Of a stretch of 64,000 nt of DNA, positions 56,567-64,000 are shown piece by piece. Position numbers and translations under genes: made by a program. This DNA is from Ruegeria lacuscaerulensis (GTDB lineage Bacteria; Pseudomonadota; Alphaproteobacteria; Rhodobacterales; Rhodobacteraceae): assembly GCF_013033355.1 (NCBI RefSeq), contig NZ_WQDY01000002.1, positions 248,001 to 312,000 of the forward strand, given 5' to 3'. The notes under the pieces are model-generated. The model ran no database searches and was not told the DNA's origin. It saw only the letters and a list, made by a program, of their open reading frames with translations. Each line of letters starts with the position of its first letter. Positions within the stretch are counted from its first letter, which is position 1.

Positions 56567-57337
56567 TCAGCTGGAAAATCCGGGCAAGCCAGCCCCTTCG
56601 CGCAATACGGCCGAAACTGGCGGAGTGTAACTGTCACCGTCTACCTCATGGCGCTCACCTGAATGGAGAACCAGCGGGGCATGCAGTTGAAACGCGGCTT
56701 TTCCGCCCTTTCTGCCCCTCAGAATAACCAGTTCAGCACGTCGACCAACACGGGCGAACAACGGCAATACTTCGACAGACCCCAAGCACCCCTCACAGGC
56801 GGCCAGCATATCTGGTAACCGGTCCGCTTTCTGAATCATGTGCAGATAACCCCGGGGGGCAAGGCGTTTGGCCGCAGTCTCGATCCAAAGGTTCAACGGC
56901 GTGTTCTCACCCAATGCGGCGCTACGGCCTTCATCCGCCGCCGGGCTGTGGGCTCCGGCCCGATAATAGGGCGGGTTCGCAATAACGTGATCGAACTGGC
57001 GCTGTTTGAGATCGGACGGCAAAGCGGTCAGATCAGCCTCAAAAAGCTCAAGCGAGACGGAATTCTCAGCGGCATTCCGCCGCGCCAGATCGGCATATGC
57101 AGGCTGCAACTCGACCCCCACAGCCTGCAGATCGGGTACGCGGGCCATCAGGCAAAACACAGCAGCACCGGCGCCGCATCCCAGATCCAGAACTGTCTGA
57201 CCGGGTATTGCGGGTACAGATGCGGCCAATAAAACAGGGTCCACGCCTGCGCGATAGCCCATTATGGGTTGCCACAGGCGCACACGCCCGCCCAGAAAGT
57301 CGTTTCGGGTCAGGTCGGGGTCAGCAAACAGTGTCAT
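56567..57337 (-). CDS. tRNA1(Val) A37 N6-methyltransferase-like protein
   Basis: 256 residues. Rossmann SAM motif VLDLGCGAGAAVFCL, and the N6-adenine catalytic NPPYY (VIANPPYYRAG). N-terminal GRVRLWQPIMGYRAGVDPVLL matches the TrmN6/YfiC group. Overlaps the DUF2007 gene by 4 bases. Confidence 0.85.
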   Translation of the reverse strand: MTLFADPDLTRNDFLGGRVRLWQPIMGYRAGVDPVLLAASVPAIPGQTVLDLGCGAGAAVFCLMARVPDLQAVGVELQPAYADLARRNAAENSVSLELFEADLTALPSDLKQRQFDHVIANPPYYRAGAHSPAADEGRSAALGENTPLNLWIETAAKRLAPRGYLHMIQKADRLPDMLAACEGCLGSVEVLPLFARVGRRAELVILRGRKGGKAAFQLHAPLVLHSGERHEVDGDSYTPPVSAVLREGAGLPGFSS

Positions 57338-57549
57338 CGACCCAAAGGGATATCATTGTCGTGCATGACACGTTCGGCGCGGGTCAGGTCATCGGCGCGC
57401 ACCATCAAGCGGCGGGGGAAGATTCCAATGCCACCTTCGAGGATGCTCATATTTACGTCCATCTGAAAGCAGTCTATATCCTCGCCCTCAAGAAGGGCGG
57501 ATGCAAAGGCCAGAATCGTCGGATCAGTGCTGCGCAAAAGTTCTTTCAT
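57334..57549 (-). CDS. DUF2007 small protein
   Basis: 71 residues, MKELLRSTDPTILAFASALL then PRRLMVRADDLTRAERVM, the DUF2007 ferredoxin-like fold. Proposed signal-transducer-like family with no known role. Cotranscribed with trmN6-like; divergent from the polyprenyl synthase. Confidence 0.85.
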   Translation of the reverse strand: MKELLRSTDPTILAFASALLEGEDIDCFQMDVNMSILEGGIGIFPRRLMVRADDLTRAERVMHDNDIPLGR

Positions 57550-57605
57550 GGGGATGGATGTAAGGGCAAGGCGGCCGCGATGTCGAGCCTTGTATCAAGG
57601 GTGTG

Positions 57606-58604
57606 ATGAATATCGACACGGTTACAAAACCGCATGAGCGTTTGGCGGAAATCCTGACGGGCGAAATGGGCGCGGTCAACGAGTTGATCCGCACGCGCAT
57701 GGCGTCAGAACACGCGCCGCGCATTCCCGAAGTCACCGCGCATCTGGTCGAGGCAGGCGGCAAACGCCTGCGCCCGATGCTGACCTTGGCGGCGGCGCGG
57801 CTGTTTGGCTATGCCGGAGATCACCACGTACGTCTGGCCGCGACGGTCGAGTTTATTCACACCGCAACCCTGCTGCATGATGATGTGGTCGACGAGAGCG
57901 CCCAACGGCGCGGGCGGCCTACAGCGAACCTTCTGTGGGACAACAAATCCAGCGTTCTGGTCGGTGATTACCTGTTCTCCCGCAGCTTTCAGTTGATGGT
58001 TGAGACAGGATCGCTGCGGGTTCTGGATATCCTCGCCAATGCCTCGGCCACGATTGCCGAAGGCGAAGTGCTGCAAATGACTGCCGCAACCGATCTGGGC
58101 ACGACCGAGGCGATTTACTTACAGGTTGTGCGCGGCAAGACGGCGGCGCTGTTCTCGGCTGCGACCGAGGTGGGCGGCGTGATCGCAGGCGCGACCGAGG
58201 AACAGGTCAAGGCGCTTTATAACTATGGCGACGCGATGGGGATTGCGTTCCAGATTGCGGATGATCTGCTGGACTATCAAGGCGACAGCGCAGCCACCGG
58301 CAAGAATGTGGGCGACGATTTCCGCGAGCGTAAGCTAACCTTGCCAGTGATCAAAGCTGTGGCGCAGGCCACCCCCGACGAACACGCCTTCTGGGAACGC
58401 ACCATCGGACGCGGTCGTCAGGAAGAGGGTGATCTGGACCACGCGCTTGGGCTGATGGCCAAGTACAGCACGCTTGAAGCAACGCGGGCGGATGCATTCG
58501 GCTGGGCAAACAAGGCCAAAGCATCGCTGGAGGCTCTGCCTGATCACGAGATCCGCACGCTGTTGTGTGACCTCGCCGACTACGTGGTCTCGCGCCTCAA
58601 TTAA
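57606..58604 (+). CDS. Polyprenyl diphosphate synthase (quinone side chain)
   Basis: 332 residues from ATG 57606 (GTG 57603 alternative). Trans-prenyltransferase with first Asp-rich motif LLHDDVVDES, RRGRPTAN, and second IADDLLDYQG. Long-chain type (IspB/DdsA); most likely makes the C50 tail of ubiquinone-10. Converges with ispE with an 8-base overlap. Confidence 0.92.
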   Translation: MNIDTVTKPHERLAEILTGEMGAVNELIRTRMASEHAPRIPEVTAHLVEAGGKRLRPMLTLAAARLFGYAGDHHVRLAATVEFIHTATLLHDDVVDESAQRRGRPTANLLWDNKSSVLVGDYLFSRSFQLMVETGSLRVLDILANASATIAEGEVLQMTAATDLGTTEAIYLQVVRGKTAALFSAATEVGGVIAGATEEQVKALYNYGDAMGIAFQIADDLLDYQGDSAATGKNVGDDFRERKLTLPVIKAVAQATPDEHAFWERTIGRGRQEEGDLDHALGLMAKYSTLEATRADAFGWANKAKASLEALPDHEIRTLLCDLADYVVSRLN

Positions 58605-59418
58605 GCTGAGTCGCGCGGCACCACCAATCGGGATGGGCCGCACCGATCTCATAAGCCGCGAAATGCGCGTCTTTCATCGTGGGATAAAGCGCAAAACAGG
58701 TCGAACCCGACCCTGACATGCGGGCCATAAAGGCCGCTTTGGTGCCTGCCAGTTCATCCAGAACGCGGGCGACCTCAGGGGCCAGGCCCGTTGTTGGCGG
58801 CTCAAGGTCGTTGCGTTGACTCCGCAACCAATCGGCGCAGGTTTCGACAGTCTCAAACTCGGGGATATCAGCGGGCATTGGTGGATTGTCGCGGCTTTCC
58901 AGCGCCGAGAATACGCGCCCTGTGGGCACCTCGACGCCAGGGTTAACCAACAGGGCTGGCAGAGAGGGCAGCGAAGCGGGCGTCAGATCGTCCCCAATGC
59001 CCCGCATTCGCATGGCCCGAGCCGCGACGCAGACCGGGATATCGGCCCCCAGCGACAGGGCCACGTCGGGTAAGACTGTCCTGCCCTGCTCTGCCGCCAT
59101 CCGTAGTGTCGCCGCCGCGTCCGAGGACCCGCCCCCAATGCCGCCGCCATGCGGTAGCACTTTGTTCAGGTCGATTTGTCCGGTCCAACCCGCCGCCTGT
59201 GCGGCTTTCCAAACCAGATTTCGGCTATCTGCTGGTACGCCATCGGCGTGTTCACCCGTCACTGCAATCGTCAGGGCATCGCCAGGAGTGAACTGCAGCG
59301 TGTCACCCACATCAGCAAAGACCACCAGAGAATCCAGCAGGTGATAGCCATCCTCGCGGCGGCCGGTCACATGCAGGGTCAGATTGATCTTGGCGGGGGC
59401 AAACGCCTCAGCCTTCAT
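58597..59418 (-). CDS. ispE: 4-Diphosphocytidyl-2-C-methyl-D-erythritol kinase
   Basis: 273 residues, GHMP kinase of the MEP isoprenoid pathway. FAPAKINLTLHVTGRREDGYH at the start and the ATP loop LPHGGGIGGGSSDAAATL. Supplies precursors for the adjacent polyprenyl synthase. Start overlaps the TPR gene by 11 bases. Confidence 0.94.
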   Translation of the reverse strand: MKAEAFAPAKINLTLHVTGRREDGYHLLDSLVVFADVGDTLQFTPGDALTIAVTGEHADGVPADSRNLVWKAAQAAGWTGQIDLNKVLPHGGGIGGGSSDAAATLRMAAEQGRTVLPDVALSLGADIPVCVAARAMRMRGIGDDLTPASLPSLPALLVNPGVEVPTGRVFSALESRDNPPMPADIPEFETVETCADWLRSQRNDLEPPTTGLAPEVARVLDELAGTKAAFMARMSGSGSTCFALYPTMKDAHFAAYEIGAAHPDWWCRATQLN

Positions 59419-61120
59419 TGGCCACTTTCAGGGGCTCGGCCCCTTCTTCGACAAGAACCGCGTCCAGTCCAATTTCCAGCTTGCGGCGGATACGGTCCGG
59501 ATCGGCCTCGCCATCCGTGTCTTCGGGGTCGATGAAAGACAGAGCACGTTTCCACTGGAACTCGGCCTCGCGCGCACGACCCACGGCCCAATAGACATCG
59601 CCCAGATGATCATTGACGACCGGATCAACAGGCATCAGCTCGACCGCATGCTCCATATGTTCGACCGCCTCGTTGTAGCGGCCTAAACGGAACAGAACCC
59701 AGCCAAGGCTGTCAACAATATAGCCGCTGTCAGGGCGCGCTGCCACGGCGCGTTCGATCATATCCAGCGCCTCATCCAGCTTTTCCTGACGCTCGACCAG
59801 CGAATAACCCAGATAGTTTAACACCTGCGGCTGATCTGGATTCAGCTCCAGCGCGCGGCGGAAATCGGCTTCGGCCTGATCCCACTGCTTGAGGCGTTCG
59901 TGCGAGATGCCTCGGGCGTAGTGCAGGAACCAGTTGCCCCCCACACCCGAATCGATCAGTTCGATCGCAGTGTTATAGGTTTCCACTGCAGCCGCGTAGT
60001 CTTCCTCGCGGCGCTGCAGATCGGCAAGCGCCACATGCACACTGGGCAGGTCAGGGCTTTTGGCGGCCAGGTTCTGCAGAACTTCGGCCGCGGCATCTGT
60101 CTTGCCCGCGCGGCCCAAAACCTCGGCGCGGCCTAGTTCAGCCGCATGGTAGTCGCTGCTGGTCGCTGGCACTTTACGATAGGCTTCGACCGCAAGATCA
60201 TATTGCTCAAGCCCATCTAGCAATTCAGCACTCAGCAGGATCGCGTCGACATGATCCGAGCGTAGAAAGGCCGCGAGCTGAGCATAAAGCAGGACATAGT
60301 TCTGTGCGGCTTCGCGACTGAGAGCTGCCCCGACAGAAAAGAACACTTCGGCCATGCCGTCTTGCGGAGAACCGATATGTGTAAAGGGCAAAGTCTCGCC
60401 AGCTTTCAGACGCGCCTCGTACCCTTCGATGGACGGGTCGCTTCCTGCGACAAAGACTTCATCCAAAAAAACCAACGCATCTTCGTTGCGGTCCAGCTGC
60501 GACAGCACTTCGGTACGGGCCAGTGCGGCACGTCGGGTAAAGCGCGCGATCGCGCCGTCATTGGCCGCAAAGATCGCCTCGGCCCCTTCGAAATCTCCGA
60601 TCGAGGCCAGGGCCAGCGCCTTGTGGTAAAGCGCAAATTCGGTAAGCCCTTCTTGCGTGGCAACAGTATCAAACTGCTCCATCGCGTTGGTCATCGCACC
60701 CTGGCCGACATAGGCCCATCCCAACAGTAATCCGTCGACGAGCGGCCCTATGCCTTGCGTTTCCGGGTCACGGGACAGGAATTCATCCAGCTCGCCCTGG
60801 GCCAGCAGATTAACCGCAATGGCCATACGGGCCGCTTGGCTGGCCATACCGAGCTCTTCAATCGCTTGGGCGACCGGCAACGCGCGTTTTATCTGGCCCA
60901 GCGACAGCCGTGCGACCACAACGCTTTCCAGCAGCTTACCGTTCTCGGGGTCGGCACGCAGAGCTTGCGCATAGTATCGTTCGGCCGCGGAGTAATCGTT
61001 CTGGAAAATTGCCTGACGTCCGGCCAGATAGGCTCCGGATCCAGTATCCGCAAAACCCGGAAACGAAAAGGCCGATGAAAGAAGCGCGGCAACTGCCGCG
61101 CGACGTAAGAAGGATACCAC
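59408..61120 (-). CDS. Secreted tetratricopeptide-repeat protein
   Basis: 570 residues from GTG 61120, where AGGA lies 5 bases upstream and the next residues form a signal peptide (SFLRRAAVAALLSSAFSF, cleavage near GFADTG). The frame is open to 61432 but unsupported. About ten TPR-like helical pairs, with canonical copies near the C-terminus (FRRALELNPDQPQVLNYLGY). Periplasmic scaffold; role unknown. Confidence 0.85.
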   Translation of the reverse strand: MVSFLRRAAVAALLSSAFSFPGFADTGSGAYLAGRQAIFQNDYSAAERYYAQALRADPENGKLLESVVVARLSLGQIKRALPVAQAIEELGMASQAARMAIAVNLLAQGELDEFLSRDPETQGIGPLVDGLLLGWAYVGQGAMTNAMEQFDTVATQEGLTEFALYHKALALASIGDFEGAEAIFAANDGAIARFTRRAALARTEVLSQLDRNEDALVFLDEVFVAGSDPSIEGYEARLKAGETLPFTHIGSPQDGMAEVFFSVGAALSREAAQNYVLLYAQLAAFLRSDHVDAILLSAELLDGLEQYDLAVEAYRKVPATSSDYHAAELGRAEVLGRAGKTDAAAEVLQNLAAKSPDLPSVHVALADLQRREEDYAAAVETYNTAIELIDSGVGGNWFLHYARGISHERLKQWDQAEADFRRALELNPDQPQVLNYLGYSLVERQEKLDEALDMIERAVAARPDSGYIVDSLGWVLFRLGRYNEAVEHMEHAVELMPVDPVVNDHLGDVYWAVGRAREAEFQWKRALSFIDPEDTDGEADPDRIRRKLEIGLDAVLVEEGAEPLKVANEG

Positions 61121-61178
61121 CAAAATCCTGCCCTGCCATTGTTGACTGCTGTCTAAGCTAGGGCTTCGGCCGGAAAGA

Positions 61179-61219
61179 GGCAATGGCAGAGCCTTCACGA
61201 CCCTGCCATTGCCCGTTTT
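61179..61219. terminator. Stem-loop after the ETF-quinone oxidoreductase gene
   Basis: GGCAATGGCAG (61179-61189) and CTGCCATTGCC (61203-61213), perfect 11 bp. On the plus strand it is followed by CGTTTTT; on the minus strand, where the upstream gene ends, by CTCTTTCC, a weaker U tract. Confidence 0.7.
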
Positions 61220-61223
61220 TCGC

Positions 61224-62870
61224 TTACATGTTGGGATAATTCGGTCCGTCGCCACCCTGCGGCGTTGTCCAGGTGATGTTCTGGCTGGGATCCTTGATAT
61301 CGCAGGTCTTGCAGTGAACACAGTTCTGGAAGTTGATGACGAATCGCGGACCGTTTTCATCCTCGACCATTTCGTAGACACCCGCCGGGCAATAGCGTTG
61401 CGCAGGTTCGTCGAACTTGGGCATGTTGACACTGACCGGGATTGCCGGGTCGGCCAGTTTCAAATGACAAGGCTGGCTTTCCTCGTGATTGGTGGCCGCG
61501 AAGGATACGTTGGTCAGGCGGTCGAAAGACAGCACGCCATCGGGTTTTGGATAGTCGATGGGCTTGTGCTTGCTGGCTTCCTCGGTCGCCTCGGCATCGT
61601 TCTTGCCGTGGCCAACTGTCCCGAACAACGAAAAGCCCAGCGTGTTGGTCCACATGTCCATTCCGCCTAGCATCAGCGATGCGGTCAGGCCCCATTTCGA
61701 CCAGATCGGCTTGACGTTTCGCACCTTTTTCAGGTCGGAGCCGATGGCACCTTCGCGCACGTCGGTCTCGTATGCGGTCAGTTCGTCGCCCGAACGGTCG
61801 GCTTTGATGGCGTCAAAGGCGGCCTCGGCTGCGGCTTTGCCCGACAGCATCGCGTTATGGTTGCCCTTGATGCGCGGCACGTTGACCATACCCGCCGAAC
61901 AGCCCAGCAGCGCCACACCCGGCGCAACCAGTTTCGGCATCGACTGATAGCCACCCTCGGTGATCGCACGAGCGCCATAGGCCACGCGCTTGCCGCCTTT
62001 CAGCAGTTCAGCCACCATCGGATGGTGCTTGAAGCGCTGGAATTCCATGTAGGGATACAAGTGCGGGTTTTTATAGTTCAGGTGAACCACGAAACCGACA
62101 TAGACCTGATTGTTTTCCAGGTGATAGATGAACGATCCGCCACCCGCGTTGCTGCCCAGTGGCCAGCCCATCGTGTGTGTGACTGAGCCTTCTTTGTGCT
62201 TTGCCGGGTCGATCTCCCAGATTTCTTTCATGCCAACGCCGTATTTCTGCGGCTCTTTGCCCGCTGACAGGTCGTATTTGGCGATAACCTCTTTGGACAG
62301 CGATCCACGCACACCTTCCGACAGGAAGACGTATTTGCCGTGCAGCTCCATCCCCGGCTCGGTGTTCGGACCATATGAGCCATCGGCTTCCAAACCAAAG
62401 ACACCGGCCACCACGCCTTTGACTTCGCCATTTTCGCCGTAAACCAGATCGGAACAGGCCATACCTGGGAAGATTTCTACGCCCAGTTCTTCGGCCTGTT
62501 CGGCCATCCAGCGGCAAACATTGCCCATCGACACGATGTAGTTACCGTGGTTGTTCATCAGCGGCGGCATCGGCCAGTTGGGGATGCGGATCTGACCGGC
62601 CTCACCCAGCATATAGAAATTGTCTTCATGCACCTCTGTGTTCAGCGGCGCGCCCTTCTCTTTCCAGTCCGGGATCAAAGCATCCAGGCCGCAGGGATCA
62701 AGCACCGCACCAGACAGAATGTGCGCCCCGACTTCCGAGCCCTTTTCCAGAACGACAACGTTCAGATCGGCATCCAGCTGTTTCAAACGGATGGCTGCAG
62801 ACAGACCGGCCGGGCCTGCGCCCACGATCACCACATCGTATTCCATCGCTTCGCGTTCAATATCGGCCAT
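61224..62870 (-). CDS. Electron transfer flavoprotein-ubiquinone oxidoreductase
   Basis: 548 residues. FAD motif VVIVGAGPAGLSAAIR at the N-terminus, GWPLGSNAGGGSFIYH in the ubiquinone region, and C-terminal [4Fe-4S] ligands YCPAGVYE with NCVHCKTCDI. Passes electrons from ETF-linked acyl-CoA dehydrogenases to ubiquinone, including methylsuccinyl-CoA dehydrogenase of the ethylmalonyl-CoA pathway. Confidence 0.95.
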   Translation of the reverse strand: MADIEREAMEYDVVIVGAGPAGLSAAIRLKQLDADLNVVVLEKGSEVGAHILSGAVLDPCGLDALIPDWKEKGAPLNTEVHEDNFYMLGEAGQIRIPNWPMPPLMNNHGNYIVSMGNVCRWMAEQAEELGVEIFPGMACSDLVYGENGEVKGVVAGVFGLEADGSYGPNTEPGMELHGKYVFLSEGVRGSLSKEVIAKYDLSAGKEPQKYGVGMKEIWEIDPAKHKEGSVTHTMGWPLGSNAGGGSFIYHLENNQVYVGFVVHLNYKNPHLYPYMEFQRFKHHPMVAELLKGGKRVAYGARAITEGGYQSMPKLVAPGVALLGCSAGMVNVPRIKGNHNAMLSGKAAAEAAFDAIKADRSGDELTAYETDVREGAIGSDLKKVRNVKPIWSKWGLTASLMLGGMDMWTNTLGFSLFGTVGHGKNDAEATEEASKHKPIDYPKPDGVLSFDRLTNVSFAATNHEESQPCHLKLADPAIPVSVNMPKFDEPAQRYCPAGVYEMVEDENGPRFVINFQNCVHCKTCDIKDPSQNITWTTPQGGDGPNYPNM

Positions 62871-62953
62871 CGCGGGCTCCTTAGCTAACTTTCCGAATTG
62901 GCGCTTTGTGCACGTGCTCGGCGCAATTTTCTTTCCCTGCTGACTACATGTTC

Positions 62954-62967
62954 ACCAAGTCCTTGGT
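62954..62967. promoter_or_regulatory. ACCAAGTCCTTGGT palindrome upstream of the ETF-QO gene
   Basis: Perfect 6+2+6 inverted repeat, ACCAAG and TTGGT-type arms around TC, 83 bases upstream of the start codon at 62870. Candidate operator; a fatty-acid regulator is one guess. Confidence 0.4.
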
Positions 62968-62989
62968 CAATCAGAACACGGCGTAACAA

Positions 62990-63004
62990 TGCCGCAATGC
63001 GGCA
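62990..63004 (-). terminator. Weak stem-loop after soxR
   Basis: TGCCGC, AAT, GCGGCA, 2 bases past the soxR stop on the minus strand, followed by TTGTT. Possible weak terminator. Confidence 0.4.
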
Positions 63005-63006
63005 GA

Positions 63007-63462
63007 TCACGCGTCCGGGCTGTCCCCCAGCAGGTACCTGGGGCCACTTCCCTTTGACTTGGCCCGGTCATCCGGGTTGTAAAGCGCACATTTGGGCAAG
63101 CTCAGACAGCCGCAGCCAATGCATCCATCCAGATTGTCACGCAACCGCGTCAGCGTCTCGATTCGCTGATCCAGATGCGCGCGCAGCCCGACGCTGATCT
63201 TTTGCCAGTCTTTTGGTGTTGGCGTCCGATTGCCCGGCAGGCCCGACAACACCTGCCGAATTTCCGGCAGAGACAAACCAAACTGCTGGGCGATCATGAC
63301 AAAGCTCAGCCGCCGGATATCAGCGCGCTGATACCGCCGCTGCCCGCCCGCATTGCGCCACGGGGTGATCAACCCTTGCGCCTCATAGTAGCGAATGGCC
63401 GAAACCGCCAATCCCGTGCGCCGGGCCAAAGCGCCAATGGCCAGCCCCTCGGATAACGCCAA
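63007..63462 (-). CDS. soxR: Redox-sensing MerR-family regulator SoxR
   Basis: 151 residues from TTG 63462, with GGAGG 5 bases upstream; TTG 63477 is an alternative with no ribosome site. N-terminal MerR helix-turn-helix (ALARRTGLAVSAIRYYEAQG) and the SoxR [2Fe-2S] motif CIGCGCLSLPKC with NPDDR after it. Divergent from a glyoxalase-fold gene across a MerR-type promoter. Confidence 0.93.
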   Translation of the reverse strand: MALSEGLAIGALARRTGLAVSAIRYYEAQGLITPWRNAGGQRRYQRADIRRLSFVMIAQQFGLSLPEIRQVLSGLPGNRTPTPKDWQKISVGLRAHLDQRIETLTRLRDNLDGCIGCGCLSLPKCALYNPDDRAKSKGSGPRYLLGDSPDA

Positions 63463-63482
63463 CTTTTCCTCCAACAAATACC

Positions 63483-63513
63483 TTGACCTAAAGTTAGGTT
63501 TAGAAATTACAGT
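63483..63513 (+). promoter_or_regulatory. SoxR-type promoter with 19-bp spacer
   Basis: -35 TTGACC (63483-63488), 19-bp spacer, -10 TACAGT (63508-63513). The inverted repeat ACCTAA AG TTAGGT (63486-63499) fills the spacer. Over-long spacers with a central dyad are the mark of MerR-family activation. It reads toward the gene at 63551. Confidence 0.8.
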
Positions 63514-63550
63514 GAGTCGCGATACGCCTCAAGATGAAAAAGGAGATCCC

Positions 63551-63931
63551 ATGATGGCGACGCTTGAACACACCAACTTTACCGTCCGCGACCCTCAGGC
63601 CTCGGCCAAATGGATGCACGAAGTCTTTGGTTGGAAAACCCGCTGGGAAGGACCGGCCATCGCGGGCGGATATACGGTCCATGTGGGCAGCGCACACACA
63701 TATTTGGCGCTTTACGCGCCCAGCGATCCCAAACCATCACAAGAAAGCAGCTATGACATCGTTGGTGGGCTTAATCATGTTGGTGTTCTGGTCGAAGATA
63801 TCGACGAAACCGAAGCCCGCGTTATCAAGGCAGGATTCACGCCAACGTCGCATGCTGATTACGAACCGGGCAAAAGGTTCTATTTTGATGACGACAACGG
63901 GATCGAATTCGAGGTGATTAGCTACACGTAG
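63551..63931 (+). CDS. VOC (glyoxalase/bleomycin-resistance fold) protein
   Basis: 126 residues from ATG 63551 (ATG 63554 also possible; AAGGAG upstream). Two beta-alpha-beta-beta-beta modules: LEHTNFTVRDPQASAKWM and GLNHVGVLVEDIDETEARV, with metal-type residues His and Glu (GIEFEVISY). Predicted SoxR target; substrate unknown. Confidence 0.88.
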   Translation: MMATLEHTNFTVRDPQASAKWMHEVFGWKTRWEGPAIAGGYTVHVGSAHTYLALYAPSDPKPSQESSYDIVGGLNHVGVLVEDIDETEARVIKAGFTPTSHADYEPGKRFYFDDDNGIEFEVISYT

Positions 63932-63954
63932 GCTGTAATCCGCGTTGGCGTGAT

Positions 63955-64000
63955 TTAGCCCCCTTGCATTTCACGCGCCATTTGGGTCAGGTACTTGACG
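63955..64000 (-). CDS. 3' end of a gene cut by the window edge
   Basis: The minus strand reads VKYLTQMAREMQGG and TAA (63955-63957), open to the edge. Too short to assign. It converges with the VOC gene. Confidence 0.5.
   Translation of the reverse strand, partial: VKYLTQMAREMQGG

Noticed and set aside
59408-61432. 674-aa reading of the TPR gene
   Set aside because: The extra N-terminal part runs into the ETF-QO 3' end; the signal peptide and ribosome site mark GTG 61120.

Overview
The window is about 60% GC and almost fully coding. It reads as chromosome of an alphaproteobacterium of the order Rhodobacterales, most likely the Roseobacter group. The support is gene content: ethylmalonyl-CoA pathway genes (ccr, ecm, mch, mcl2), a LuxR/LuxI acyl-homoserine-lactone pair, and families typical of the order (TIGR02302, DUF1194, TIGR02186, DUF2007, H-NS/HvrA-like). 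A Ruegeria-like genus is only an impression. I see no phage, insertion sequence, CRISPR array, rRNA or tRNA.

Layout. 1-3.6 kb: end of a nucleoside-type ABC importer operon (ATPase cut by the window edge, two permeases). 3.8-9.4 kb: TSUP exporter with a TIGR02186 partner, a short-chain dehydrogenase with a RecD-like helicase, then luxI, luxR and a small overlapping ORF. 9.6-14.5 kb: ccr, a PlsB/PlsC-type acyltransferase, and divergent ecm. 14.6-16.5 kb: H-NS-like protein, deoD and three micro-genes, one interrupted by an in-frame TGA. 16.6-21.2 kb: sdhB, a convergent glycosyltransferase, and sdhADC. 21.4-26.0 kb: DUF1194 protein, then the operon mcl2, nnrU-like, DUF1737, mch, and a second TSUP protein. 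26.2-37.8 kb: mdh, then sucC, sucD, an AT-richer orphan, DUF805, sucA, sucB, a small alpha/beta protein, two MAPEG proteins and lpd. 37.8-42.9 kb: TetR with a divergent NAD(P)H oxidoreductase, PPOX flavoprotein, plsC, ftsX, ftsE and a zinc-ribbon membrane protein. 43-50.7 kb: TIGR02302 protein, lysA, two small lipoproteins, argH, TlpA-like thioredoxin, and a sterol-desaturase-family protein. 50.8-54.2 kb: small membrane protein, EAL protein, and the phaA and phaB units. 54.2-61.1 kb: 36-aa micro-gene and divergent LysR, DMT transporter, DUF465, trmN6-like, DUF2007, polyprenyl synthase, ispE, TPR protein. 61.2-64 kb: ETF-quinone oxidoreductase, SoxR, and a glyoxalase-fold protein under a SoxR-type promoter.

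How it fits together. The dominant theme is acetyl-CoA and C4 metabolism. phaA and phaB make 3-hydroxybutyryl-CoA; Ccr, Ecm, Mch and Mcl2 carry out ethylmalonyl-CoA pathway steps; Sdh, Mdh, SucCDAB and Lpd oxidise the resulting C4 acids; ETF-QO feeds electrons to quinone. The most interesting unannotated signal is regulatory. A 35-37 bp element made of two GTGATCAC palindromes, repeated at exactly 21 bp, lies about 110 bp upstream of both sdhC and sucC and points to one unidentified regulator of both units. Other leads are sdhB cut off from sdhCDA by a convergent gene and a bidirectional terminator, unknown genes inside the mcl2-mch and suc operons, a lipoprotein gene with an in-frame opal codon, three identical TetR operators, and a SoxR promoter with the diagnostic 19-bp spacer.
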